A DNA stretch of 64,000 nucleotides from Patiria miniata. Its lineage: Eukaryota > Echinodermata > Asteroidea > Valvatida > Asterinidae. The notes below the pieces were generated by a model. It was not told the origin of the DNA. It did not search any database and saw only the letters and a list, made by a program, of their open reading frames with translations. Location: positions 992,001 to 1,056,000 of the forward strand of contig NW_024037054.1 of assembly GCF_015706575.1 (NCBI RefSeq), written 5' to 3'. The position numbers and the translations under genes were made by a program. This document shows positions 23,140-34,963 of this stretch, piece after piece (within the stretch, counting starts at the first letter, position 1; each line of letters begins with the position of its first letter).

Positions 23140-25517
23140 TTCGTTGAAACATGGCCAAATGTATAGCCAGACAAACAAACAGACAGACAAACAGACAGAC
23201 AGAGGTCGTTCCTTAGTATAGATACAAAATCAGAAGCCATGATGATGTCATAATTGGTCCCAGTGCATCATCTTAAAGGTGTACAGTCTTAAAGTACTAA
23301 ATCTAAATAACAAAAACAACAACATGAACCGCACATAAAATAAATGCATTAACAACTGAAAAATCAGTTCAAAAGAACATAATGCGGAAAAGCCCTATAT
23401 TCTGTTGCAAACAGACATTGACCTCTAGTTTCTTTTTTGGCTTTTCCGCATAGTTGCGGAACAACCTCTTTCTTTTCCTGATTTTTGGCTTTTCCGCAAA
23501 GTTTCGGAAAAGACTTTGTTTTTGTTCTGATTGTTTTTGGCTTTTTCACATATTTGCTAGATAATTTGGTGGATTGCTAGATAATGGCACTAGTATGCAA
23601 AATCTGAAATGACGTCATCATGACGTCATCGGTTGATTTTTTAACGTTTTCATTTTGCTTCAAGATTTAACACTTCCTTTCATCGGATTGACTTCAAACT
23701 TGGTAAAAACAAAGACCACAATGCAATAATATGCATTGACAAGTGTTGTCAAGATGAAGTCATCGTTGGGCATGTGACGTCATCATAAAGGTGCATTTTT
23801 CAAAGTCTCATATTGAACAAACCATCTGTCCGAATGGGTTAACATTGCGTATGAACGTAGTCTGATACGTACGTTTTATACGGGTAATTTTACTTGAAGT
23901 CATGATAAAACATCATCATGTGACTAATATCATGAATTTGAACAAAAAGTTCAAAATTTTTAACGATTTATACAATGCGAAAAAGCCCTATGCTCTGTTT
24001 GAACAGACATGGTAGATCTAGTTCTTCTCCTCCTCCTCCTCCTCCAAAATCAACTGTTAGAGACCGGAACTTGATTTTTGCGGTAATTGATAGAATAATC
24101 CAGGGTCTTTATTTTATCTTGTGTTCGTAAAATCACGTAACCCTTCCTTCCCGTCCAAACCGGAAGAGCCTTATAATTTGAAATTGGAAAAAGATGGGAA
24201 CTTGCTTTCAATGATGGTAGTATCTGGCTAGGTTGTACTTCACTACAAAATTACTGGTGACGTCACAACATGTTAGAGTGCCCTCTATCAGCAGGTTGAA
24301 AAATGTATAAAAATAAATAATCAGTTGATGTGTGTGGCAAAGTTTGCTGAAATGACTTTATAATTGATGTCTATAATCAGCTTCATGCTAAGAAAAAAGT
24401 AGTCGAGAAATATTGATGATGTCACCAAACTGGAAGTTACAATAACTAGACCTCTAAACCTTAAAAAATTGCTGAAAAATCAACCACGAGAGATTTATTC
24501 CAGATTTTTGCCTCAAATAACACAGTTAACATAACTCTCAAGCTTTCTGTGAATGACGTCACGATGACATCATGAAGTATCAGATTACAAGCAATCAAAG
24601 ATTTCTAAATTTAAACTTTGAAAATCAATATAAAATCAACTGTGAGGGATCTGATTGAACTTTTGACAGGAATGGACAGAATAATCCAGCATCTTGAATT
24701 TTGATATTACATGTAAAATCATGTGACCCTTCCTGCCGGTCCAAACCGGAAGTGTCTTATAGTTTAAAATTGGAAAAAGATGTGAACTTGAGGAAAGGGT
24801 GGGCTTTTCAAAAATCTGACCAGTGAAGTCATGCATTATTCGAGCGCACTCTGTTGGCAGCTGATCACAAGTCTTTTAAAGGTGTATATTTTAAAAATAT
24901 ATATCCAAGGAACCATCAGGTCCGATTTGATTTAAACGTTGTACATGCATAGTCAGGGACGTGTTATTGAGAAAAAAATAATAACATTCCGGAAAAGCCT
25001 TATGTTCTGTTGCAAACAGACATAGATCTCTAGTTTTGTTTTTCTTTTTTCTTTTTCAATCATTTTGCCCATAGCATTTGTACACCTTTTTTTGTCCAGG
25101 GCACTTTTGGCCACTAAAATCAATACCTTCCTCCTGGTTGAAACTAGAAGTGCCTTGTAATATAAAATTGGTAAAAGACGTGAACTTGCTTTCAACGATG
25201 TACCGGTATGCTCTGTCTAAGTTGTTTTTTACACAAAAGTTAACGGTGATGTCATAAAATATAAGAGGGCCCTCTAGCGGCAGGTTATTATAGATGATTG
25301 TTGATGAAAATTGATGTGACGTCATCACGTGACATGTGACGTCATAATTCAAAGCACTATGAGAATGTTATCACATATTATATGCCACCATTTATTATAA
25401 CAGAACTACACATCCTCCCTCAATGGAACTTATACATGAAACTTTACATGTATATGTCACGTGTCACAAAAAAAGTTGCCGAAACAGCCCTGTGTTTGTC
25501 CACAAACATACGTCTAG
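23140..25517 (+). mobile_element. Helitron-like TGACGTCA-family repeats, several termini
   Basis: Hairpin plus CTAG ends are seen at 23425-23428 (hairpin TCTGTTGCAAACAGA), 24018-24021 (CTGTTTGAACAG), 25030-25033 (CTGTTGCAAACAG) and 25514-25517 (TGTTTGTCCACAAACA). Each is followed by T and usually a pyrimidine-rich microsatellite that begins the next unit. A (CAGACAAA)n-like run lies at 23169-23201. The family bodies carry TGACGTCA words and the 'ACCGGAAG' block. Confidence 0.55.
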
Positions 25518-27053
25518 TTATATTTTAAGCCTTTTTTATTTAGTTTTTAATAGATCAGTGCATACTGTACGTATATTCCGAGAAAACAGTATTCTACGAT
25601 CTTGATTTCAATTCAAAAGTTGCACCCGAAACCAGCGTCTGAGACACGTTCTTATTCAGCCGATTGCAGCAATGTGATGTCGCTCACCAAACTAACAAAT
25701 TGTAGCAACCGTGCACGTGTGTGCATCATATCAACGCTTGCGCACACCAGTCACCAAATTAATAATGAATTACTAACGGAAATTTCCAAAAATGCATCTT
25801 AAGATGCATCTTTGGAAATGACCTTTTATTGTTTTTTTTCAAAATGACATCATGCCAGATAGAATAATAGTTTAGTGTCATTACTATCTTTATACCAAGA
25901 AGTTTTGAACAACAATTTGGTCAGTTACTTTTTCAATAGCTGCAAAAGAGGTACTCTACCTTGAACCTTTTTTTTTTCCACTAGCCTGCTGAACTTGTGC
26001 ACCAGACTCATATCTAGCTTGCAGGCCTTTTCACTAGTCCACAATAGAAGTTTTCAGTTTTGCACCAGAATGTCATAAACAACGATTGATGTGCATACAT
26101 GTATAACGTTATCCTGAGGCAATATTGTCAGTGTTTCCAACTAATACGGTATCTAATAAAATAAAATAAAATTAAAATGGGCACAAATTGATTAACATTA
26201 TTTATGAAAGAATCAAATCAACTTAAAAGAAATAAACTAAAATTATTATTATTATGATGAATTTTTATGGTGAGTAGAATAGAATACACATCACGTTTTT
26301 GGCCCAAACTAAGCTGTATCAGTGCGCATGGACTGCCATGAAACGTGAGCGCATGAACTGCCATGAAACGTGATGCAGCCAAGTGTTATTAAATGTATAC
26401 AAAAAAGCAGAAAATGCAGACACAGAATAGAAAGATCAAGTAAGGTTATGTGAATTAAATTGCAGAAATCTTCTTTCTGCTATGATGTTTTCGTGACATT
26501 TCTACAGCGTAAAAATCGAGAATTATTTTTTACGAGTGTCTGTATCCCAACGCATTCATGCCAGTTGCCAATGGAGAGGGCGCTTTTGACAACACACTCA
26601 TTCATAAAAAGTCCAGACGGTATGGTGGAGTTGGTGCCCTGTACTTTTTTCTGCTTTTATGTGCCTTTACAAAATGCAGTGCCAAAGAATGTTCTTCCTT
26701 TAATTTAAATACGCTATTGATTTCATTGCAAGATTCAACGATGCAACGTCATGAAACAAGCTGAATGCAGTCAGTATTTTTTTCTGACGACCGTTTTTTT
26801 TTTTTTTTTTTTAAACACAGAAATTTGCGGATAAGCGGAAAAGTTTCATGCTTTATCTCAATAATTTTGACTCGCCAGGCGGGCTACTTAAACAATTGTT
26901 TTGACTAGCCTGCCGCATTTTTACTTGCATTTGGTTAGCGGGCTACCGCTAAGGTCAAACCCTGCAAGTTATACCTCTTCCCTTTCATTTCTTATTATTA
27001 AGCGCTATAAAAGGAAACTTATAATAACTGTAATGATATCTTTGTACATACAG
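25518..27053. other. End of intron 2: mostly unannotatable
   Basis: Contains an imperfect palindrome centred on CTTAAG at about 25801 and T-rich runs near 25970 and 26796-26812. A segment near 26880-26955 is related in inverse orientation to 57915-58010. No gene found. The acceptor ACATACAG closes it at 27053. Confidence 0.45.
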
Positions 27054-27195
27054 GATTAGGTTCTCATCTGTGTGAGAGCATAAGGGATGAGTATCCGCTA
27101 GCCTACATTTTGTCTGCGGCTGTTGCACCACATGTTACGGGAGAAAGTCCTTTGCAGCACTATAACGTCATTCTGTCTTTAGGATGGCTTCAGAG
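27054..27195 (+). CDS. Divergent tubulin (delta/zeta class, probably zeta), exon 3 of 5 seen
   Basis: This 142 bp exon continues directly from GGGTGSG with LGSHLCESIRDEYPLAYIL, then APHVTGESPLQHYN and ILSLGWLQR. The LG-S after the signature, the D-EYP segment and the YN before the LSL helix match the tubulin fold; this Asn contacts the guanine nucleotide in alpha and beta tubulin. Length and phase fit exactly: it starts after one base of Gly and ends two bases into an Arg codon. The borders are ATACAG and AG|GTAAGC. There is no frameshift or stop, so the gene appears intact. Confidence 0.92.
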
Positions 27196-29700
27196 GTAAG
27201 CATTGTTTCAAATTGGCCATTGAAAGAAGTAAAACTGGGCTGATCTCACAATGTTCGTCTCATGTTACAATGCATCTTAATTTTAAAGCTCTTGTCATAA
27301 ATTCAGTCCGAGGTCAGTTGCATCCTGTGACTTATTTCCTGAATTCCTGGTCACAATCTGGATTTTTCAGAGACCTGTAATTATCATCAAGAATGCTTGG
27401 GCTATGCTAGTCTGAACACAGCCTTAAAAGGGAATGTAGAACATTTGCTTTTGCTGCAATGTTCAGAAATAAATGGATTTGGAGGATAAGTATGTAAGTA
27501 TAGCAAATATTGTTAAGCTGATGTTTCACATTTTGGGCTTGTAGATGCTGCAAAAAACAAGAAAACCAATCGTGTTCTCGTAGTCTGGTTCCCTGACCCA
27601 ACATAAGATGAAACAGAGAAATTTGTAGACTTTGGGGAATTGTAAGGTCAGAGAATCAGTTCAGCAGGCTTGTACCTCTTCACAGGTGTGTAACCAGTTG
27701 CAAAGAAAATGCGGAACAACTGTTATGAAAAATTCAGAGCGGTTTTTGAAAAAGCTAGTTTTCTCCAACACTGTCGGGTTCTGTTTCACTGTGATAACTT
27801 AGCAGTGGTTCACATTATACAAATATAACATGGTTTGAGGGTGGACAGTCGATATTCGCTCACCTAGGTATTGGAAATTGACAAACTAGTTCCCGAGGCG
27901 TAGCTGAGGGAACTAGTTTGTGTGTAGGTTTGGGCGTTTCCAATCTTTCTGGAGCCGGTTACGGTTCTCAAAAAAGAACCAGTTCTGAGTCGGAACTGGC
28001 TCCCGAAAATTCAATGAAAAACATAAGCTCTTGAAATTACATGTTAAGAATAACGGTTTCACTTTGTGAGGTCTGTGTTCCGTGGATTTCGATGTGTAGT
28101 ACGTAAATACTCCACTACGTATTTGGTTTCAAATCATGGATTTTTCCTGTGAAACTAGTTTTGAAAGTAAGCTTAGCGTTTATTTCTTTATTCTCTGTTC
28201 CTTTGCCTATGATTTTATTTACCGCGACAGCTGTCGTGCGCCAAGAATGGAATGATTCACTTCACAAATCACGTATACACGTACACTGGTACCCTGCTTT
28301 CAGTATACATTGCACAACTACATGTGCTGTAGTGTGGAACCGGTCGAGTGCTGGAATCGGTTCTGATGGACCCAGGTAAAAAATACCCAGCTCCGGACTG
28401 ACCGAGTCATGGATCAGACGGTCCGGACTCCGGATCTCACGGGCTTAAGGTGCATGAACAATGAACATGAGTATTATTATCTTGCAGCCCACGTGTTTAG
28501 TGCGTAACTTCAGCGACATTTCATTTTTAACCATGTGCAAAAGGCACCGATCAACCAAAGCAAAGGATGAATTCATTTTCATGCAACGGTATACATGACA
28601 TGACTCGATTGGAGCTGACTACTTTGTACATAGGCCTATACATGCACGCGGTACCCCGGTACGGGTCTGCAGAGCCGGGTCAATCAGAGCTGATTCCAGA
28701 GCATAAAAATGGGACTCCTGTGAAAATGGGACTCCTTGTTCATTTTATTGGTTTAACCTTCTCACGTGATCAGTCCTTTTCCTAATTATCTATGCATGAC
28801 TTGTGCATTTCCTCCTTTGAGTCCGTATTTCATAAAACCTAAAACACTTCACCGCTTGTTCAAACCCCGAGCAGTGTGGCCACACCCCATGCAGGTCCAT
28901 CGTACAGGGCCAGTATTGGGTTCAATGCTCTATATGCACGCCTCGTGGCCGACCGCAAACTTAAAAAGCTGTTTGTCTCCAACTCGTGAGGTATTGTTTT
29001 GACTAGCTGGCCCGAGTGAATGTCCCGGGCTGCACCTCTGCGGTTGATTTCCTGTGGAGCCGATTCTCGGCTTTGGATTTTGTGCACAGAAAGTAGGTAA
29101 TTTAATCTGGAACTGATTCTTTTGGGCCGGGAACCAACGATAGTGGGTACCCGGTTCTTGAAAATATTGGACTCGCGGTTCCAGTTCCCATATTGGAACC
29201 GGTTAGAACTGGGGAACCGCCGAAACTGCACAAGCCTAGTAACTCGTTCGGACGATGTTTCGCGCGTGCGTACTGTACCCGTGCGACAGTTCCACGATTG
29301 CTTTGTAAAGCGCATTCGTAGTAGTGAATCCTCGCGCAGGCGCTTGATAAACAGCCAAAATAACATCTGGCATGAGATGGTGAATTGACCAGTGAGAGTT
29401 CGGCTCTCGATCATGAATATGTTTGAGGTATAGTAAAATGAACTAGCAGAGATCTTGTTGCCCAAGAATAATGCTTCTTTTGTGACTGTTTGTGTTGGAA
29501 TGCTTAAACTTTAATACTCAGTTAAAGTAGTGCATGTTCCCAGCTCAAACAGTGAAATTGCTGATGCTCTGTCCTGTTTACACACAGAACGGTTCCAAGG
29601 GCATGGAGTACAATGACTCCTTTTACCTGGTAGGGGAGGAGTTGGCATGTTTGTTGCTGTTTGTGGCTTTCTGGCCTCACACTCACAGGCAGCGGCAGAG
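27196..29700. other. Start of intron 3, with a possible degenerate repeat at about 27.9-29.2 kb
   Basis: The block 'GGTTTGGGCGTTTCCAATCT' at about 27926 and the reverse complement of sequence near 29217-29243 ('AGGCTTGTGCAGTTTCGGCG') look like weakly matching ends. Both are followed by GGAACCGGTT-type words. This suggests an old DNA element of about 1.3 kb, but no target duplication was found. No host gene is recognised. Confidence 0.3.
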
Positions 29701-29715
29701 GAATGGTTTTCAAAC

Positions 29716-29909
29716 GGGGGGGGGGGGGGGGGGGGGGGGGGGTCACCAAAAAGGGGCACTTGCTCAGTGAAAGGCACCTTCCGTCAGTGCAGCAGCGCAT
29801 CCAGCATTTGGGGGGGGGGGGGGGGTTGCACATCCTGTGCTGAAATGTTGACGCATTTTTTTCACCAGACACTGGCCTCCATAAAAAAATCAAATGGGGG
29901 GGGGGGGGG
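29716..29909 (+). repeat. Three poly-G tracts in a repeat
   Basis: Runs of about 27, 16 and 14 G lie at 29716-29742, 29810-29825 and 29896-29909. The text between them ('CACTGGCCTCCATAAAA', 'ACCATCTTCCAAA') is shared with the hAT MITE at 57236-57636, so this is a related or degenerate copy. Run lengths in such tracts are unreliable in assemblies. Confidence 0.7.
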
Positions 29910-30014
29910 AAACCATCTTCCAAAATAGGGGGCGCTCTTCAAAACCGGCCATTATGCAACCTACATGCATTATGTGCCCATTTTTAGGGTGCATTGTAAG
30001 GGTTTTGGGGCTTG

Positions 30015-30805
30015 TTTTTTTTATCCCTCGTCCGAGAGGCTCGAGGGGTATTGTCATTGTTCCTTTCAGGAAACATCACCCCACTTTTTTCACAATGGAA
30101 AAACATCACCCCAGAAGGGAATCTTTAGAAAAAGGGATAATGGGAACACAATTGCTATCACCCCACAATTCCGTCTGGCTAGACCGTCCGGGCAGCTTAG
30201 TTTCCGGATGATAACTTGAGTGAGTTACAAATGTTGTTTGGGATTGTAACTTCGGTAGGCGGTTGCCCTTGGGAGTAGGCAAGCTGGGATTGGTTTTGGG
30301 GTCAAAAGGTCAAAGGTCAAGGTCACCATGGTGAGTTAACGGTAAATGGTTCCCAGATGATAACTTGAGTTAGAAATTTATGCGATTTTGGTGTCTAACT
30401 TTGGTGGGGTTGCCCTTGGGAGTAGGCAAGTTGGGATTGGTTTGGGGGTTAAAAGGTCAAAGGTCAAGGTCACCATGGTGAGTTAAAGGTAATTGGTTTC
30501 CGAATGATAACTTGAGTTTGAAATGAGATTTTGGTGTCTAATTTTGGTAGGGGGTTGCCCTTGGGAGTACGCAGGTTGGATTGGTTTTGGGGTCAAAAGT
30601 TCAAAGGTCAAGGTCACCATGGTGAGTTAAAGGTAAATGGTTTCCAGATGATAACTTGAGTTAGAAATCACATTCTGCTGTCTAACTTCGGTAGGGGGTG
30701 CCCTTGGGTACAGGCAAGTTTAGATTTGGGGTCAAAAGGTCAAAGGTCAAGATCACCGTGGTGAGTTAAAGGTAAATGGTTTCCGGATGATAAGTTGAGT
30801 TAGGC
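30015..30805 (+). repeat. Tandem array of about 145 bp units with AGGTCA half-sites
   Basis: The array begins with 'GAGAGGCTCGAGGGGTATTGTC', like the element at 58247. It has about four units that share 'GATGATAACTTGAGTTAGAAAT', 'GGTTGCCCTTGGGAGTA' and 'GGTCAAAGGTCAAGGTCACC'. AGGTCAAAGGTCA is a perfect DR1 nuclear-receptor motif and TCAAGGTCA an ERR/SF-1-type site. The array is cut at about 30806 by the PIF/Harbinger element, right after GAGTTA. Confidence 0.85.
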
Positions 30806-30806
30806 C

Positions 30807-32300
30807 TGCGTCAAACCTCGTGCTTCTGCTGTGTCCAATACAATTTATTTCCGTGTGGCAAAAGTGCGACAGAATGTAAGACTGGTGTCAAACGTCGAAT
30901 TTAATCACAGAACAGTCGCATTTAATAATCACCTGACAAAATGGCGGAGACAGGGAGACAGAGGCTAAACTTAACGATTTGTTCACACTTTCAAAGCTGC
31001 CAGAAAGAGGAGACTCATGCAGCAGACCTTCTGCATACACAGTTTATTGAGGAAGAGATCAGTCACATTGTGTATTCTTCTTTCACTTCTTTTATCAAGT
31101 CGAGATGTAACTGTTGTAAATAGCACTAGATCATGCCGAAGGTTGTTGAGAAATGATGGATGGTTTCAGACAGTTCTTGACGCATACTCAGATACCAGGT
31201 TCAAAAACACATTTCGAGTGTCAAAGGCCACATTCAGTTTCATTCTGAATAATATAAAGCATGACTTGCAACGCGAGACGGTCACCGAAAACCCCATTTC
31301 CCCAGAGATGAGATTGGCAATATGCCTATATCGTCTTGGCTGAGGAGATTGCAATTTTACAAAAGCGGAAATGGCTGGAGTTGGCACTTCCACCGTTTCA
31401 ACCATCGTCCAAGAAGTGTCAGAGTCCATAGTCAACAATCTCTGGGATCATTCAGTGGCCAAACACTTCCCAGAAGACGAAGCACAGTTCAAGGAAAAGA
31501 TGCTTGATATGGAAGAGCACTGGCAATTTCCTTGCTGCTGGGCAGCGGTGGACATTTAAAAACTTTTATTCGATTGTTCTTATGGGTTTGGTGGACGTCA
31601 AATACAGATTTATATGAGCAAGCTGCGGTTTTCCTGGAAATTCCCATGATTCAGTTATTTTGCAGTCTACCGATTTATGGGAAAAACTGCAGGAAGGACA
31701 AGTAATTCCTCCATAAGCCAAGAATGTTGATGGGGTGGATGTTTTCCCAATTATACTCGGAGATTCTGCATTTCCGTTCAAACCCTGGTTGATGAAACCA
31801 TATACCGATGCCGTTTTGACTCCAAAACAGCAGTATTTTAACTACAAACTGAGCAGAGCACGAATGGCAACTGAAGGTGCACATGGGCGGCTGAAAGGAC
31901 GGTGGCGGGTGCTCCAAAGAAAATGTGAAAGCATCCCTGAGAATGTACGAAGTGTGACCCTTGCCTGCATCGTACTGCACAACATATGCATCGATAGGGG
32001 TGACACGGTATCAACAAAACTGGACATGACAAATGACCCTGCAACAGGAGAGAGGAGAGACCGCGATTTGCTGCACATGAACCTGAACCCACCATTGAGG
32101 AACACCAATAGACAAGCTGAAACCACTCGCAGCCGTCTAGCCTCCAAGTTTTGGAGAGAAAAAGAGGGGCATGGTGTTTGCTAATGAACAGGAATGAAAA
32201 GAATGGACATGTCTTGAAGTACTCATCAGCAACAGTTGATCCAGGAAATAACATTTTCTTTGCCTTTTCCCCTGGTATTTGTAAAGTACAATGTTATAAA
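30807..32300 (+). mobile_element. PIF/Harbinger DNA transposon, transposase half
   Basis: The left end is proposed at 30807, where TTA is followed by GGCCTGCGTCAAACC inside the tandem array's GAGTTAGAAAT block. This fits the TTA target and GGCC start of this superfamily. The transposase pseudogene lies inside. The right end is not identified. The second gene of the element is probably the Myb-like frame at 43389-43970, on the other side of the gypsy insertion. Confidence 0.6.
30941..32184 (+). pseudogene. PIF/Harbinger transposase (HARBI1-like), decayed
   Basis: The N-terminal part contains FKNTFRVSKATFSFIL and PISPEMRLAICLYRLG. After a stop and shift comes MAGVGTSTVSTIVQEVSES, then WAAVD with the presumed first catalytic Asp, directly followed by a stop near 31557. 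A later frame carries GDSAFPFKPWLMKPY with the second Asp and EGAHGRLKGRWRVL with the Glu of the DDE triad. It ends with IVLHNICIDRGD. Several stops and frameshifts separate the parts, so it is not functional. The family normally cuts and pastes with a 3 bp duplication, helped by a Myb-like partner. Confidence 0.93.
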
Positions 32301-34963
32301 AAAACATGTTTATAATTAGTTTGCTCTTGTTGCACCCTTTACCATTTTATAAAAGTAAGTGAAATTGTGGGGTTAGGATTGGAGATGACAGAGAATACCA
32401 TTATCTCTTCAATGTCCCCAGCAGCTATACGATAAAACTTCAACTGAAACTTTGATCTCAATCACCCTCTGAAGATGTTTCCGGTTAAGGCAATGCTAAA
32501 AATCTTCTAACACAAACAGAAAAAAGTACTTAAACATTTAGTTATACATGTATTGATCCTTTTGTCATATGTTTAACCCAATAATGATCACTGCAATTTC
32601 AAAATAGTGTAGCACGACAGACCGCTGCCACCATTTAGCGAAATAACCCAAGTCTGTTTGGCCGAAGTATACTGCCGACTTCCAATGTAGTAGCTCACAA
32701 ATCAGATGGGGAAAGGGATAATTAAATAATAGACAAGGACAAAGGAATTATATTGGACACTGACAACTGGGTTTCATGTGCCGTAATAAAAGATATAAGA
32801 TTTATTCAATACTCAACAGGCCTGTAATTAAGGGGTGTGCACATGTGAATTAATGTGCCTCTTATTTGCTATGTGGGAGCCTCCTGTGGGGGGGCTTATT
32901 GCACACCGCGCCTCCTATAACAAAGGGGTTGCAGCCGCTTGTAACGAGCGCCTCTAAATGCACGCGGCTCTCCTCTGTGCTCTGGCCACGACTGCTCCAG
33001 CAGCCTCCAGCGAATCCTAGTTAGATCCAGTCAGTGATCCCGGTCCCAGTGAGGGACCAGCGGTACCCAGATCGTGAGTGAGCCTCCCGATCCTGTCCCG
33101 ATGGGCATGGGTAGCCCAGATCCTGAGTAAGCCTCCTGTAGCTCCTGTGAATCCCGGTTAGATCCAGTCAGCCTCCAGTAGCTCGCTGTGATCCCGATCC
33201 CAGTGAGGGACCAGCGGTACCAATATCGTGAGTCAGCCTCCCGATCCTGTCCCGATGGGCTGTTGTGGCCCAGATCCTGAGTAAGCCTCCTGTAGCTCCT
33301 GTGAATCCCGGTTAGATCCAGTCAGCCTCCAGTAGCTCGCTGTGATCCCGATCCCAGTGAGGGACCAGCGGTACCCAGACCGTGAGTCAGCCTCCTGATC
33401 CTGTCCCGATGGACATGCGTAGCCCAGATCCTGAGTAAGCCTCCTGTAGCTCCTCCTCGCGCCGTGCACGGCTGGAGTCCCGCTTCCGCAGTTCAGCCAA
33501 CCAGCTATACTCACCAAGTCAACTTGCCCAGCGAGTCCCACCAGAGAGAGAGAGCGAGCGCATGCGATACGCTCGGCTTTTATAGCCGCGCTGCGGACGT
33601 AGCAGCGAGTCCTACATTGCAGACGTGGAAGAACCACGACTGTGCTGCGTGCCTAGCGCGCGGCGATAGCGCCCTCTTTTGAGGCCTCTATACAGCGCAG
33701 AGCTGATTTTGCTACAATAGTTTAAATCACTCCAGTATTCATCAAAGCCATCATCATTCAAAACAGTTCCGTACTTCAGTGCTCAACAGGCAATACCTTC
33801 CTTTAGCATTAAAAATGCCTGCAAAAACAGTGTTCTGCCTCTTAACATTTTGTTAAACAGCTTGCTTGCCATCACACAGTTTCTAAACATGTCCTACCAC
33901 AGCAGAATGCTTGGTGCTTGCAAATTAAACATTTGGTATTTTAGAACACCAAAATGTCTGCTGCTACACACTGCAAGTGTTTAGCAGCTGAACTGCAAGT
34001 GTTTACTGGTATGACATGTTTGCAAACTGGTAGCAAGAAAGTGTTCAGCAAAAAGTTTATAGTTTAGACAATGTTTTTGCAGTTGATGCATTGATGATTG
34101 GTTGATACAAGAATACATTTTTGTTCAACTTATTTTTTTTTTGGTAAAACAAAATGAACCATGCAGTGAGATATAATGGGGGAGGGGTATAAGCAGAGAA
34201 ATTGGCTCTCAAACTCTGCCTCCTGTAGCCTAGCTGGACAACTTTGTCATTACAATTTGAATTTGAGGCCTGTGGGACACCATAGATTGAGCCTGATTAT
34301 AAGATTGTGGGGCACTACTTGCTGCTTTTTGCAATTGAGATATTTTAATGAAAGCAAACTGATGCATTAAACATGCAAGAATTGCATTCACTCTATTTCA
34401 ATGTTATTTTTTGCACCTTTGAGTTATACTTTATGCATCATTATAATGTACATGTCTCAAGAAAATTATCAACTATTTTCACCAAATGAAAATTCAAAGG
34501 GTGATCACATTGAGAATATATTTATGTTCAAAGATACACAACTGTGTCACACTATAAGGTGTCATGTCTTGCTAATATAACTTTCAAAAATCCTCAATGT
34601 GCTTAAACACATTTTCAAATTTTTGCATACGTGTAACATCAGTTTATTAATTTTCATTGCAGTATCAGATCTCTGTGTGTCAGGGGGGGGGGGGTGTTAA
34701 TGCCTGAAACGAAAGAGTTGTGAGTTCTGTGTGCAGCTATGAATACCATCATGGACACTATAGGCTCAATGATACAATCACCCGAGTCTTCCCCCTCACC
34801 ACAAACACACCCAGACCTGGTGTACATAAACATGGTATAATTATTTATAAGATTTGAGGCTTTGCATGGTGGAGTATCGGTATCGTTTTGGTTTGCGGTA
34901 ACACCATGTGGTACTGCTTAGAAGATACATGTATTTAGTTCTGAAAAGAACTTGTCCTGCTTA
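32185..34963. repeat. Harbinger-internal or intron sequence with a GC-rich tandem array
   Basis: A GC-rich array of about 153 bp units lies at 33000-33455, with about three copies sharing 'GATCCTGAGTAAGCCTCC' and 'CCCAGTGAGGGACCAGCGG'. The 10 bp word CTCAACAGGC occurs at about 32814 and 33780 and could be the target duplication of a 0.97 kb insertion. The rest is AT-rich with no gene. Open frames in the array are repeats of the same unit. Confidence 0.6.

Noticed and set aside
29522..29928. Several Gly-rich or Pro-rich frames of 60-133 codons
   Set aside because: They are translations of poly-G/poly-C tracts.
33233..33637. 134-codon minus-strand frame
   Set aside because: It lies in the 153 bp GC-rich tandem array and repeats the same peptide; no family.
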